Shown: one piece after another, positions 9,560 to 17,838 of the stretch
Layout: every line of letters begins with the position of its first letter
How positions within the stretch are numbered: the stretch's first letter is position 1
The notes under the pieces: model-generated
Told to the model about the DNA's origin: nothing
Seen by the model: only the letters and a program-made list of their open reading frames with translations
The model's database searches: none
Translations under genes and position numbers: made by a program
Assembly (NCBI RefSeq): GCF_014644555.1
Contig: NZ_BMKX01000010.1
Coordinates: 62,001 to 126,000, forward strand
DNA: 64,000 bases
Reading direction: 5' to 3'
From: Glutamicibacter ardleyensis
Lineage (GTDB): Bacteria; Actinomycetota; Actinomycetes; Actinomycetales; Micrococcaceae

Positions 9560-9616
9560 CGCACAAGCTCATTGGCAGTTGGCGCTTTGCCTGCAAGAAC
9601 TTCCGCGAATCAGGCA

Positions 9617-9632
9617 CTTGATCCACGTCAAG
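9617..9632. promoter_or_regulatory. FNR-like box upstream of the metal ATPase locus
   Basis: CTTGATCCACGTCAAG is an inverted repeat with 5-bp perfect arms. Its core TTGAT-N4-GTCAA differs by one base from the FNR consensus TTGAT-N4-ATCAA. It lies about 95 bp upstream of the HMA protein gene. The third gene of the locus encodes an FNR-like regulator with the E-S-I-S-R recognition-helix residues expected for this half-site, so autoregulation of the locus is likely. Confidence 0.6.
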
Positions 9633-9725
9633 GACAATATTTCAGCACATAGATACGCTCGGAAGCAATGGTTGGAATCCCCTCCAACTATTGCTCCTTC
9701 TCTTTTTTGAGCGAAAGGTTCCACC

Positions 9726-9962
9726 ATGTCCAACACGACTGCAAGCACCCACACCCTGCTCCGTGCCGAAGGTTTCTCCTGCCCCTCATGCGTATCCAAA
9801 ATCGAGAAACAGGTTGGCCGACTAGAAGGCGTTGAAAAAGTTCAGGTGCACTTCGCCTCGGGCCGCGTTGAGGTAGACCACGACCCAGCCCAAACCTCCG
9901 TTGAGCAACTCATTGCCGCTGTGGACAAGGCCGGATATAAGTCCGCGGTCTCGGCCTTCTAA
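9726..9962 (+). CDS. Heavy-metal-associated domain protein (CopZ-like metallochaperone)
   Basis: This 78-residue protein consists of a single HMA domain with the metal site GFSCPSC (Cys19 and Cys22) and the expected ferredoxin-like beta-alpha-beta pattern. It is the right size for a cytoplasmic Cu(I) or other soft-metal chaperone. GAAAGG lies 7 bases before the ATG. It sits 29 bp upstream of a P1B ATPase that lacks its own N-terminal HMA domain, so it probably delivers metal to that pump or senses metal for it. The metal cannot be fixed from sequence; the site has Pro-Ser between the Cys, where many copper chaperones have other residues. Confidence 0.85.
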   Translation: MSNTTASTHTLLRAEGFSCPSCVSKIEKQVGRLEGVEKVQVHFASGRVEVDHDPAQTSVEQLIAAVDKAGYKSAVSAF

Positions 9963-9991
9963 TCTCCTGTCGATAATTCAGAAAGGTCGGC

Positions 9992-12001
9992 GTGCTCGTG
10001 AAAGCGCTTGGCAAATTCAGGTACGGAAACTGGTTTATTCCTGTGGTTTCCGGTCTGCTAATTCTTCTCTCCTTCGGTGTTCAGTACCTGTTTGCCGGGC
10101 AGTGGAACGCCACGCTGACGCCTCGCTGGTGGTTTGCAGCCACCGAACACTCCCACGAGACGGGCCATGTATTTACCCTGTCCAACGCGTTGATGCTTGC
10201 TGGTGGAATCGTGGCCGGCTACAAAATTAGCGTGAACGCGGTACGGGCCCTGCAGGTGAAGTTCATCAGTATTGATCTGTTGGTCTCTATCGCTGCCCTC
10301 GGCGCGGTGCTGATTGGGAACTTCTGGGAATCGGCAGCGGTGACCTTCCTTTTCTCCGTAGGCCACGCGTTGGAAGCAGGAACCATGAATAAAACCCGCG
10401 CTGCTCTCGCCGAGCTGGTCGCGGTAGTTCCTGATCAAGCCGTCGTCCTGCGCAATGGTGAACAGGTTCAGGTACCTGCCACCGAGGTGAAGATGGGCGA
10501 GACGGTACTAGTCAAAAACGGTGCCAAGATCCCCGTGGATGGGCTGGTCATCAGCGGCACCGGGGCGATTGACGAAGCCACCATCACCGGCGAATCCATC
10601 CCGGTTGAAAAGTCGGCCGCAGACCAGGTGTTCGCGGGAACTATTTCTCACGGTGGCTTCCTTCAAGTCAAGGCCACCGGCACCGGCGCTGACACCACGT
10701 TGGCACGCATCATTCACCGCGTGGAAGAAGCCCAAGATGCCAAGGCTAAAACCCAAACCTTCATTGATCGTTTTTCCAAGTGGTACACCCCGGCCGTAAT
10801 GCTGCTCGCCCTGCTGGCATGGCTCATCTCTGCAGACGTGGTACTTGGACTGACGTTGCTGGTCATTGGCTGCCCAGGTGCATTAGTGATCTCTATCCCG
10901 GTGGCCATTGTGGCAGGTATAGGACGCTCGGCACGGAACGGAATCCTGATCAAGGGTGGCGAATATCTGGAGAATGCCGCAAGGATCACCGCGGTAGCCG
11001 TAGATAAGACTGGCACCCTCACCGAGGGGCGCCCTGTGCTCACCGACATCGTGGTGCTCGATCCGAAGATGGATCGTTCAGCAGTGCTTCGCTGGGCCGC
11101 CGGCGCCGAGGCAGGATCCGAGCACCCGCTAGCTGCACCGATTTTGGACACCGCCCGTGACGAAGGGGTTTCTCCCACCACTCTAGCCGAAGATGTCACC
11201 CCGGTGATTGGCAAAGGAATCGTTGCCCACGTTGAAGGACAACAGGTTCTGGTGGGCAATACCGCGCTCATGGCTCAATATGGAATTACTGAATTGGGTG
11301 CTTCGGCAGAAGTTGCTGACGAGCTCTCCGCAGCAGGAAAAACCGCCATGATTATCGCGCTGGAAGACCGTGTCATCGCAGTGATTGCAGTAGCCGACAC
11401 GATTCGTGCCGAGGCTCCGGCAATGATCCGCGAATTGCACGCCATCGGGGTGAGGAAGGTCGTGATGCTCACCGGAGACTCCCGCAAGGTGGCAGAAGCT
11501 ATCGCTGCGGCGACGGGAATTGATGAAATCCAAGCCTCCTTATTCCCGGAAGACAAACTCGCCGCCGTCGCACAAATGCAGAGCGAAGGTCACGTTGTGG
11601 CCATGGTCGGTGACGGGGTCAATGATGCGCCGGCCTTGGCCACCGCGGACATCGGTGTGGCCATGGGTGCTGCCGGTTCGGCGGTCGCAGTGCAAACTGC
11701 GGATATCGCGCTCATGGGAGACCGGCTGCTGAAACTTCCGGAAGCAATCTGGCTGGCCCAACGCACAGTACGGATCATGCGACAGAACATCACCATTGCC
11801 TTGGGCACGGTGCTGATATTGCTCGCTGGAGTCTTTGCCGGCGGGGTGAGCATGTCGCTGGGAATGCTCGTCCACGAAGGTTCGGTGCTCATTGTCATCC
11901 TCAACGCCATGCGGCTGATGCGGGTTCGTCCCACGCAAGTTGCCGTACCTGACCAGGTCGCCACGGGAGAGGATCAAAAGAATAAGGCAGCACTTCGCTA
12001 A
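9992..12001 (+). CDS. P1B-type heavy-metal translocating ATPase with CPG motif
   Basis: This 669-residue metal pump has the phosphorylation motif DKTGTLTEG (Asp338), TGES in the actuator domain, and MVGDGVNDAPAL in the hinge. The transmembrane metal-binding motif is Cys-Pro-Gly (residues 294-296, VIGCPGALVIS) instead of the Cys-Pro-Cys of Cu/Zn pumps. There is no N-terminal HMA domain; residues 52-59 contain a His pair (HSHETGH). The CPG form is known to me from some Gram-positive P1B ATPases, but its metal is not well defined. The GTG start at 9992 has GAAAGG upstream; a second GTG at 9998 is possible. It follows the HMA chaperone gene and ends at a hairpin terminator. Confidence 0.9.
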   Translation: MLVKALGKFRYGNWFIPVVSGLLILLSFGVQYLFAGQWNATLTPRWWFAATEHSHETGHVFTLSNALMLAGGIVAGYKISVNAVRALQVKFISIDLLVSIAALGAVLIGNFWESAAVTFLFSVGHALEAGTMNKTRAALAELVAVVPDQAVVLRNGEQVQVPATEVKMGETVLVKNGAKIPVDGLVISGTGAIDEATITGESIPVEKSAADQVFAGTISHGGFLQVKATGTGADTTLARIIHRVEEAQDAKAKTQTFIDRFSKWYTPAVMLLALLAWLISADVVLGLTLLVIGCPGALVISIPVAIVAGIGRSARNGILIKGGEYLENAARITAVAVDKTGTLTEGRPVLTDIVVLDPKMDRSAVLRWAAGAEAGSEHPLAAPILDTARDEGVSPTTLAEDVTPVIGKGIVAHVEGQQVLVGNTALMAQYGITELGASAEVADELSAAGKTAMIIALEDRVIAVIAVADTIRAEAPAMIRELHAIGVRKVVMLTGDSRKVAEAIAAATGIDEIQASLFPEDKLAAVAQMQSEGHVVAMVGDGVNDAPALATADIGVAMGAAGSAVAVQTADIALMGDRLLKLPEAIWLAQRTVRIMRQNITIALGTVLILLAGVFAGGVSMSLGMLVHEGSVLIVILNAMRLMRVRPTQVAVPDQVATGEDQKNKAALR

Positions 12002-12010
12002 GCAGCAGAA

Positions 12011-12058
12011 CAACTGCCACAGCCAGATAACTTTGGCGGTGGCAGTTGTGCGTCTTTT
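12011..12058 (+). terminator. Hairpin terminator after the metal ATPase gene
   Basis: The arms CAACTGCCAC (12011-12020) and GTGGCAGTTG (12039-12048) are exact complements and are followed by a short T-rich run (TCTTTT). The hairpin separates the ATPase gene from the FNR-like regulator, so the regulator may be only partly co-transcribed with it. Confidence 0.7.
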
Positions 12059-12098
12059 CATGGAGGATAAGGGCATAGCTGAGGGTAAGGAAGATCTG

Positions 12099-12815
12099 AT
12101 GCACACCAGTATTGCTACGGAGAAATCTGCGGGAGCAAACGAGCTTTGTGTAAGCCGAGTACCGCTATTTCAATCATTGAGCTACGAGCAACAGCTAGAG
12201 GTTGCCGGGGTGGCACATGCGATTCATTTGGACCGCGCCGAGGTATTCTACTCTGCTGCCAGCAACAATTCTCAGTTGCTGGTGGTGCATACCGGGCGGG
12301 TAAAGATTTCCCGCACGAATTCCAACGGTCACGAACAAATTATCCGGGTTCTGGGTCCGGGAGATTTTTTTGGTGAGTCTGCGTTCCTGACAGGAATCAG
12401 TCCAGAGAATGATGCGACTGCGCTGGAGGACGCTCAGTTGTGCGTTTTTCGCCATGCAGACTTAGCCCAGTTGATACAACGTCATGCAAGCATCGGATTG
12501 TGCATGCTTCAAGATGTCAGCCGCCGCTTAGGCGAAACAGAATCTCGTTTGGCTGCGGTGATTTCCGCAGATGTCAGCTCTCGCCTGGCAGATTATTTGC
12601 TGTCACTTCCGGCGGTGGCATCCGCTGAGCGAGCATTGGAAGTGGTACTCCCCCTGGCGAAGAAAGACATTGCCTCGCTGTTGGACACCACTCCTGAGTC
12701 GATTAGCCGTCAGTTGCGTTCGCTCAGTGAGGCTCGGGTCATCGTTCAAGGACGAGGAAACCGAATCACATTGCTCGATATCGATGCGTTAAGCGAACTG
12801 ACCAACGCGCTATAG
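12099..12815 (+). CDS. Crp/Fnr-family transcriptional regulator
   Basis: This is a 238-residue regulator with a cyclic-nucleotide-binding-like sensor fold: GRVKISRTNSNGHEQIIRVL and GPGDFFGESAFL. A C-terminal winged helix contains KKDIASLLDTTPESISRQL. The recognition helix has the Glu-x-x-Ser-Arg set used by FNR to read TTGAT. Only one N-terminal Cys (Cys17, LCVSRVPLF) is present, so a classical four-Cys Fe-S cluster is absent; thiol or metal sensing is possible. The frame is open further upstream, into the ATPase gene, but the ATG at 12099 is chosen because AAGGAAG lies just before it. The regulator probably controls the metal locus through the box at 9617-9632. Confidence 0.85.
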   Translation: MHTSIATEKSAGANELCVSRVPLFQSLSYEQQLEVAGVAHAIHLDRAEVFYSAASNNSQLLVVHTGRVKISRTNSNGHEQIIRVLGPGDFFGESAFLTGISPENDATALEDAQLCVFRHADLAQLIQRHASIGLCMLQDVSRRLGETESRLAAVISADVSSRLADYLLSLPAVASAERALEVVLPLAKKDIASLLDTTPESISRQLRSLSEARVIVQGRGNRITLLDIDALSELTNAL

Positions 12816-12817
12816 AG

Positions 12818-12855
12818 CTTCTGCGTACCAACCATAAACGGTCGGTACGCAGAAG
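12818..12855. terminator. Hairpin between convergent genes
   Basis: The arms CTTCTGCGTACC (12818-12829) and GGTACGCAGAAG (12844-12855) are exact complements. The hairpin lies just after the FNR-like gene and before the end of the convergent dehydrogenase. The T-run is poor, so terminator activity is inferred from position. Confidence 0.55.
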
Positions 12856-12893
12856 ACTGACTTAGATCTCACCAATCACAGTCTGGAGAGATC

Positions 12894-14045
12894 TTAAACT
12901 AGCAATTCATGTGGATAGTTCGCCTCACGGTGCTGAAATTCCAAGATGGCCGGATTCTTGATGATGCCGTCCTGAATTTCAATGGCGCTGGCAATGGTCC
13001 TATTCTCATTCCAGGCGCCAGGCCCGGCGAGCACCACGTCGAGGAATGGCAGCAATCCATCGCTGATTTCCCAACTGGCCGAGTTCCACAGGTAGGAGGG
13101 CGAATGGTCCACCGCGTAATAGTTGATGTTCTTTCCCACGCTGAACATTGGATCGGCAAAAGTGGTCGGCTTAGCCCATTCGAAGCCCATCCCTTCATCG
13201 CAGGAAACATCAACGATCAGGCTTCCTGAGGCAAAGGCATCTAGTTCTTCAGTACTCAGATACATCAGCGGTGCATTGGGATCCTGCAGCGTGCAGTTGA
13301 TGACCATGTCGTGTTCGGCCAAGAACGGTGCCAAGGGCACCTTGCCGGTATCGGTGGTCACTTCGCCAAGGTGAGGGCCGTCATCGTGTTCGAACTGCAC
13401 CATGTCCACCGCGTGAATGGGTGAGGCCACCGCTGCCACAGCGCGTGAGGTGAGCACCTTGATTTCATTGACACCGTGCGCGCGCAAGGCGGTCACGGCA
13501 CCGCGAGCGGTCGCGCCGAATCCAATGACCACCGCGGATAACCGGCGTCCGTAGTCTCCGGTCACACCACATAGTTGCATGGAATGAAGTACCGAAGCAT
13601 AACCGGCTAGCTCGTTGTTCTTGTGGAATACATGAAGCCCAAAGCTTCCGTCGACACCCCAGTGATTCATCGCTTCGAAGGCGATCAGCGTCAGCTTCTT
13701 GTCTATCGCCAGCTGGGTGAGTTTTTGATCCTGGACACAGTGAGGCCAGCCCCAAAGGATTTGTCCTTCACGCATTTCTTCAAGGTCTGCATGTTGCGGC
13801 TTAGGTAGCAGCACGATATCCGCGGTTTTCATGATTTCGCTTCGTGAGGCAATTTTGCCTACCAACAGTGCGAGTTGTTCGTCATCGATGCCGCATGGGA
13901 GCCCGTAGCCGGTTTCAACCATCATTCGTTTGCGAAAGCGCTCTTCGATGCGCTCAAAGTGCATCGGGTGGATCGGTAAACGCCGTTCATCGGTCTTCTG
14001 TGAAGTTGCAATGACACCCAGTGAAAGGTCATTTGTCGAATTCAT
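12894..14045 (-). CDS. Alanine dehydrogenase/PNT-family enzyme, possibly N5-(carboxyethyl)ornithine synthase-like
   Basis: This enzyme of about 383 residues has the AlaDH/transhydrogenase layout. The N-terminal domain begins LGVIATSQKTDERRLPIHP, and the NAD(P) domain contains SAVVIGFGATARGAVTAL. Proteins of this group reductively join keto acids and amino acids (alanine dehydrogenase, N5-carboxyethylornithine synthase, saccharopine dehydrogenase). The substrate is not evident here. The start is set at the ATG at 14045 (AAAGAAAGAGA upstream); the frame extends to 14081 without a better site. It is convergent with the FNR-like gene and 132 bp from idi. Nothing in the sequence ties it to the carotenoid operon. 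Confidence 0.65.
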   Translation of the reverse strand: MNSTNDLSLGVIATSQKTDERRLPIHPMHFERIEERFRKRMMVETGYGLPCGIDDEQLALLVGKIASRSEIMKTADIVLLPKPQHADLEEMREGQILWGWPHCVQDQKLTQLAIDKKLTLIAFEAMNHWGVDGSFGLHVFHKNNELAGYASVLHSMQLCGVTGDYGRRLSAVVIGFGATARGAVTALRAHGVNEIKVLTSRAVAAVASPIHAVDMVQFEHDDGPHLGEVTTDTGKVPLAPFLAEHDMVINCTLQDPNAPLMYLSTEELDAFASGSLIVDVSCDEGMGFEWAKPTTFADPMFSVGKNINYYAVDHSPSYLWNSASWEISDGLLPFLDVVLAGPGAWNENRTIASAIEIQDGIIKNPAILEFQHREANYPHELLV

Positions 14046-14177
14046 GCGTTGTTTTCTCTTTCTTTGTGGAGCAGGCCACAATAGACCACCCCATACAGCT
14101 CACGGTACAGTGCCGTACCAAACGCCAGACTTATCACGACGCATTCGAGCCGATGGGGAGGCGAGAAAAACGCGGAC

Positions 14178-14696
14178 TCAGTGGGCGGGCTGCGGGGAGA
14201 ACTGGGCGAGTTGTTCTACCACCCATGGGCTGAACGCCCAGGGGGTTTGCGACACCGAGGTTTCGAGGTTCTGCACCTTCACCCACTGGTAATCCATGAC
14301 TTCGTCAGGATTAGGTGCCAGTTCGTTGTCCAGCGTCGCGACGAAGACCGGGCATCGTTCGTTTTCCACGATGCCCGAAGCATCTACGGCACGGTAGGCA
14401 AAGTCCGGCAGTACCACGCTCGGTTCGCTGATGCGCGCGCCTAGTTCATGTGCTGCGTGGCGGCGTACCGCTTCCTCGATTGGCTCCTCTGGCATGGGGT
14501 GTCCACAGAAGGAATTGGTCCAGACCCCTGGCCAGGTAAGCTTCGACAGTGCCCGGCGGGTGATGAGCAATTGGCCTTGGGAGTTGAACAGATAACAGGA
14601 AAACGCCTGATGCAAGGCGGTGTTTTCGGTGTGCACCAATTCCTTGGGACATGCGCCAATTGGTTCGCCGTCCTCGGAAAGCAAGATGACGTCCAT
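14178..14696 (-). CDS. idi: Isopentenyl-diphosphate delta-isomerase, type 1
   Basis: This 172-residue Nudix-fold isomerase interconverts IPP and DMAPP, supplying the allylic primer for carotenoid chains. It shows the catalytic Cys64 in NSFCGHP and the Glu of ENERCPVF (Glu113), as well as WPGVWTNS. It is the last gene of the carotenoid operon, 32 bp after crtEb in the same direction. An idi gene at the end of a C50 carotenoid cluster is known from Glutamicibacter and related genera. Confidence 0.95.
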   Translation of the reverse strand: MDVILLSEDGEPIGACPKELVHTENTALHQAFSCYLFNSQGQLLITRRALSKLTWPGVWTNSFCGHPMPEEPIEEAVRRHAAHELGARISEPSVVLPDFAYRAVDASGIVENERCPVFVATLDNELAPNPDEVMDYQWVKVQNLETSVSQTPWAFSPWVVEQLAQFSPQPAH

Positions 14697-14728
14697 GAAG
14701 TGATTACTTCCTTAGCTTCGTGGTTCGC

Positions 14729-15589
14729 CTAGGCGAACATGGTGGTGTAAATAATCAGCATAGTAAGCAAGAAGCCACAGAGGTAATTTACCCACAGGAA
14801 CCTCTTCCATGCCCGGTTGACTTCTTGGGAATTTGCATCCGTGACCCGCAGGTAAGGCAACGCATTGAGCAGGTATGGGATGACCAGTAATGCGGCGGCG
14901 GCCGAGGGCCAGCGGAGTCCCAGAACCAGCAATGCCCCGCCCACTAGGTAGGCAATTAAAACCAAGTGCAGGGTCAATCGCGCGCCAAGCACGGTGGCAA
15001 TTGATCCGAGCTGTCCTTCACGGTCAGGAATGATGTCCTGGATGGCACCCAGTGCATGGCTGGCCATTCCCCAGAGCAAGAATGCGGCGAATACGCACCA
15101 TTGGGTGCTTCCCACGGCGCTTCCTGCCAGCACCCAGCCGTAAACCGCGGGCGAGAGAAAATGTATCGAGCTGGTTAAGGAGTCGAGGCCAGGGCGTTCC
15201 TTAAAACGCAGCTTCGGTGCACTATAGGCCAGGACCGCAAACAGGCTGATCAGCAAGATGATATTTGAAAGCGCCGTACCACCGAGCAGCAGTGCCACGA
15301 CAAACGGCAGCGCACTGATCAGGCTTGCGGCGAGGATCATGCGGTGCTTGCTCTTGGATAACAGCGCTCCCTCAATGCCTCCCTTGCGTGGATTGCGCAG
15401 ATCAGATTCATAGTCAAAGACATCGTTGACCCCATACATGAGCAGGTTGTATGGGAAAAGGAAGAACACGGTACCAACCACCAGCAGCCAGTCAATGTGC
15501 TGTCCGGCAATCAGGTAAGCGGCTGCGAATGGGTAGGCGGTGTTCACCCAGGACACCGGGCGGGAGGTCGCTAAAATAGCCCGGATCAT
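14729..15589 (-). CDS. crtEb: Lycopene elongase, UbiA-family prenyltransferase
   Basis: This 286-residue integral membrane protein has about eight hydrophobic helices and the UbiA-type Asp-rich motifs NDVFDYESD (55-63) and DIIPDREGQ. CrtEb adds hydroxy-dimethylallyl units to both ends of lycopene, giving the C50 chain flavuxanthin. Its start codon overlaps the stop of crtYf by 4 bases (ATGA), and it is followed by idi. The order crtYe-crtYf-crtEb matches the decaprenoxanthin clusters of Corynebacterium glutamicum and Glutamicibacter. Confidence 0.93.
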   Translation of the reverse strand: MIRAILATSRPVSWVNTAYPFAAAYLIAGQHIDWLLVVGTVFFLFPYNLLMYGVNDVFDYESDLRNPRKGGIEGALLSKSKHRMILAASLISALPFVVALLLGGTALSNIILLISLFAVLAYSAPKLRFKERPGLDSLTSSIHFLSPAVYGWVLAGSAVGSTQWCVFAAFLLWGMASHALGAIQDIIPDREGQLGSIATVLGARLTLHLVLIAYLVGGALLVLGLRWPSAAAALLVIPYLLNALPYLRVTDANSQEVNRAWKRFLWVNYLCGFLLTMLIIYTTMFA

Positions 15590-15912
15590 TCCGCCGCCTC
15601 CTTTTCAACAGTTGGCTTGCCGCCAAAGAGCCACCAGAGCGCAGGCATCAAAATCACCGCTGCTAGCGGGTAGAGGAAATCCTCTACAGGTGCTCGTCCC
15701 AGATACAGGCCAAGCAAGGTTTGCTCCCCATAATCAAAGAGCCCGGCGGCAATCATCACATTGTCAAAGACGGCGGTGAGCACCAGCATGATGCCCAGTG
15801 CCATCCCGAGTACGGCGAGCGCTTGGCGGTACTGGATCCGTTTGACCACAAGAACTACCAGCAATAGCAGTGCCGCGGCAGCGACAAACCATAATCCCAT
15901 TTCAAGAAACAT
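15586..15912 (-). CDS. crtYf: C50 carotenoid epsilon-cyclase subunit CrtYf
   Basis: This small membrane protein of 108 residues has three hydrophobic helices and the lycopene-cyclase-domain motif PVEDFLYPL. CrtYe and CrtYf form a heteromeric cyclase that closes epsilon rings on flavuxanthin to give decaprenoxanthin. The gene overlaps crtYe by 11 bases; GGAGG lies 5 bases before its ATG inside the crtYe coding region. It is linked to crtEb by a 4-base overlap. Assignment to Yf rather than Ye rests on position and on the LGLYLGRAPVEDFLYP pattern. Confidence 0.9.
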   Translation of the reverse strand: MFLEMGLWFVAAAALLLLVVLVVKRIQYRQALAVLGMALGIMLVLTAVFDNVMIAAGLFDYGEQTLLGLYLGRAPVEDFLYPLAAVILMPALWWLFGGKPTVEKEAAE

Positions 15913-16252
15913 TGTGACCTCCGGTGGTCCTGGCGTTGTTCCTGCGCAGTGTGCGGCGTACTACCGGCAGCCCGGTGACCACGACCATGGTGGAATAGCA
16001 CAGGAAGATCAGGAAGAAGACTTCTTCCAGCGGTAGTTGTTCGGCCACCATGATTCCTGTCATCAGCTGTGAATCCCGGTGCAGGAAGATCCCTTGGCTA
16101 ATGGCCAGAACATCCCACAACAGGAAGAACGCCGTGCCCAGAATCAGGCTCAGTAGTGCGGCCAGCGGCTTGGCAAAAATGAAGAGCTTAAAGCGCGCAT
16201 CAATGAGGGCCATGCAGGCAAGCAGTCCCAGCAGGATCAGCAGATAAATCAC
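15902..16252 (-). CDS. crtYe: C50 carotenoid epsilon-cyclase subunit CrtYe
   Basis: This 116-residue membrane protein has three hydrophobic helices and the lycopene-cyclase motif LPLEEVFFLIF. It is the partner subunit of CrtYf. The start is set at the GTG at 16252, which overlaps the crtI stop by 4 bases (GTGA), as elsewhere in this operon. The frame is open further upstream (to 16279), but only within crtI. This yields VIYLLILL as the N-terminus, in agreement with the family's short leader. Confidence 0.9.
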   Translation of the reverse strand: MIYLLILLGLLACMALIDARFKLFIFAKPLAALLSLILGTAFFLLWDVLAISQGIFLHRDSQLMTGIMVAEQLPLEEVFFLIFLCYSTMVVVTGLPVVRRTLRRNNARTTGGHNVS

Positions 16253-17838
16253 AGTTTCACTCCATACTTCTGGGTCCACCAGGTCTCATCGATGGCTCCT
16301 GGAGTGCTGATGCCGTTGACTGCCTTTGCGGCCAGTTCCCCGCTGATCAAGCACATGGGTACGCCGATACCCGGGCGTACCGAGCTCCCGGCGAAGTAGA
16401 GACCGGAGACTTTGCTGCTGCGGTTCTGCGGGCGTAAAAATGCACTTTGCCCCAGGGTGTGTGCCAGTCCTAAAGCGGAGCCTTGGAAGGCACCGTATTG
16501 GCTGGCGAAGTCTGCTGGTCCGATGCTCTGGCGCACTACAATGCGTTCTCGCAGATCTGGGATCTTGGCCCACTGCGCCAGTTGGTCGATGGCCGCGTCA
16601 GCTACCCGTTCCACCCTCGCATCTCCTTGACCGTCGGCTCCCCCGCTACCCCAGTGCGGCAAGGCGGGCGCCGGTACCAAGATGAATAGATTCTCGTGCC
16701 CTTCCGGAGCAGCGGAAGGATCGGTGGCGCTGGGTTTGCATACGTAGATGCTGGTACTTGCGGCGAGATCGCGGCCCTCGTGGATTCGGGCGAAGTTATC
16801 GTCCCAGTCCTTGGTGAAGAACAGGTTGTGGTGTTCGAGTTCTGGAAGGTGGCCTGTGACGCCTAAGCAGAGCAGTACCGCGCTTGGGCCAGGATCCTTG
16901 GACTTCCAGCTCTTCGCTGGATAGGTATGCAGTGAAGGATCCAGCAGTTCACCTTCAAGGTGGTGCAGGTCTGCGGCCCCAATCACCGCGTCGGCTTCAA
17001 TGCGTTGCTGCCTGCCGTCAGAGTCAACCCAGCGCACTGCTTCCACCGTGGTTTCCGGGCGCCGCCCGGTTTCAATTTTTGTGGCTGTGGCTCCCAGCTT
17101 GATTTCTACTCCACGGCTCTGCGCGAGGTCGCCCATCGCGTCGGCGAGCGCCGCAAATCCTCCCATGGGGTATTGCACCCCTTGGGTGAGATCCAAGTGG
17201 CTCATCAGTTGGTAGAGGGCCGGGGTGCGCCGCGGACTGGAGCCAAGGAACACTGCCGGGTAGCCCAGGATTTGGCGTAGTTGCGGGTTACGGAAGCGCT
17301 TGGCGACATAACCTTGCAGGTTATTAGCCAGCAATGTAGCCAAGGTCAGCGCGTGGCGCGCTATCGCCGGGCGTACCAAGCCCTTGAGCGTGTTGAAATC
17401 GTCGTAGAGGAAATGATCCCGGGCCAGCCTGTAGCCGGTCGCAGCCCGATCCAAGTATTTCGCTAAGGCAGGGGCAGAGCCCGGTTCCAGCTGCTCGAAG
17501 AGGTCCTTTACTTGCGTGCCGGTTCCTACCTCTACCGGGCTGTCACTACCTTCAAAGAAGGTTCGGTAGCCAACCGGTAGCTGACGAAGATCCAGGTGCT
17601 GGTCCACACTGGAGCCCATGAGCTTGAACCAGTGTTCAAAGACCTCGGGCATAAGGTACCAGGAGGGTCCGGTATCAAAGTTGAAGCCTTCGCGGTGCAG
17701 CCGTCCGGAGCGACCGCCTAAGCTGGCGTGCTGTTCAAGCAAGGTCACCTGGTGTCCGCTGGCCGCCAGCAAACCGGCACTGGCCAGTCCGGAGAACCCT
17801 CCGCCAATCACCACGATGCGCGAAGAAGCTGTGCTCAT
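16249..17838 (-). CDS. crtI: Phytoene desaturase
   Basis: This 529-residue FAD enzyme converts phytoene to lycopene in four desaturation steps at the membrane. It has the N-terminal dinucleotide motif VIGGGFSGLASAGLLAASG and LGGRSGRL, and the C-terminal FAD signature YFAGSSVRPGIGVPMCLISG. Its start overlaps the crtB stop by 4 bases, and its stop overlaps the crtYe GTG. Length and motifs are normal for bacterial CrtI. Confidence 0.96.
   Translation of the reverse strand: MSTASSRIVVIGGGFSGLASAGLLAASGHQVTLLEQHASLGGRSGRLHREGFNFDTGPSWYLMPEVFEHWFKLMGSSVDQHLDLRQLPVGYRTFFEGSDSPVEVGTGTQVKDLFEQLEPGSAPALAKYLDRAATGYRLARDHFLYDDFNTLKGLVRPAIARHALTLATLLANNLQGYVAKRFRNPQLRQILGYPAVFLGSSPRRTPALYQLMSHLDLTQGVQYPMGGFAALADAMGDLAQSRGVEIKLGATATKIETGRRPETTVEAVRWVDSDGRQQRIEADAVIGAADLHHLEGELLDPSLHTYPAKSWKSKDPGPSAVLLCLGVTGHLPELEHHNLFFTKDWDDNFARIHEGRDLAASTSIYVCKPSATDPSAAPEGHENLFILVPAPALPHWGSGGADGQGDARVERVADAAIDQLAQWAKIPDLRERIVVRQSIGPADFASQYGAFQGSALGLAHTLGQSAFLRPQNRSSKVSGLYFAGSSVRPGIGVPMCLISGELAAKAVNGISTPGAIDETWWTQKYGVKL

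Noticed and set aside
11940-12098. N-terminal extension of the Crp/Fnr gene into the ATPase gene
   Set aside because: It overlaps coding sequence and the terminator hairpin, and the ATG at 12099 has a good ribosome-binding site.
14103-14118. GGTAC/GTACC repeat upstream of the AlaDH-like gene
   Set aside because: The arms are only 5 bp and the position gives no support beyond chance.
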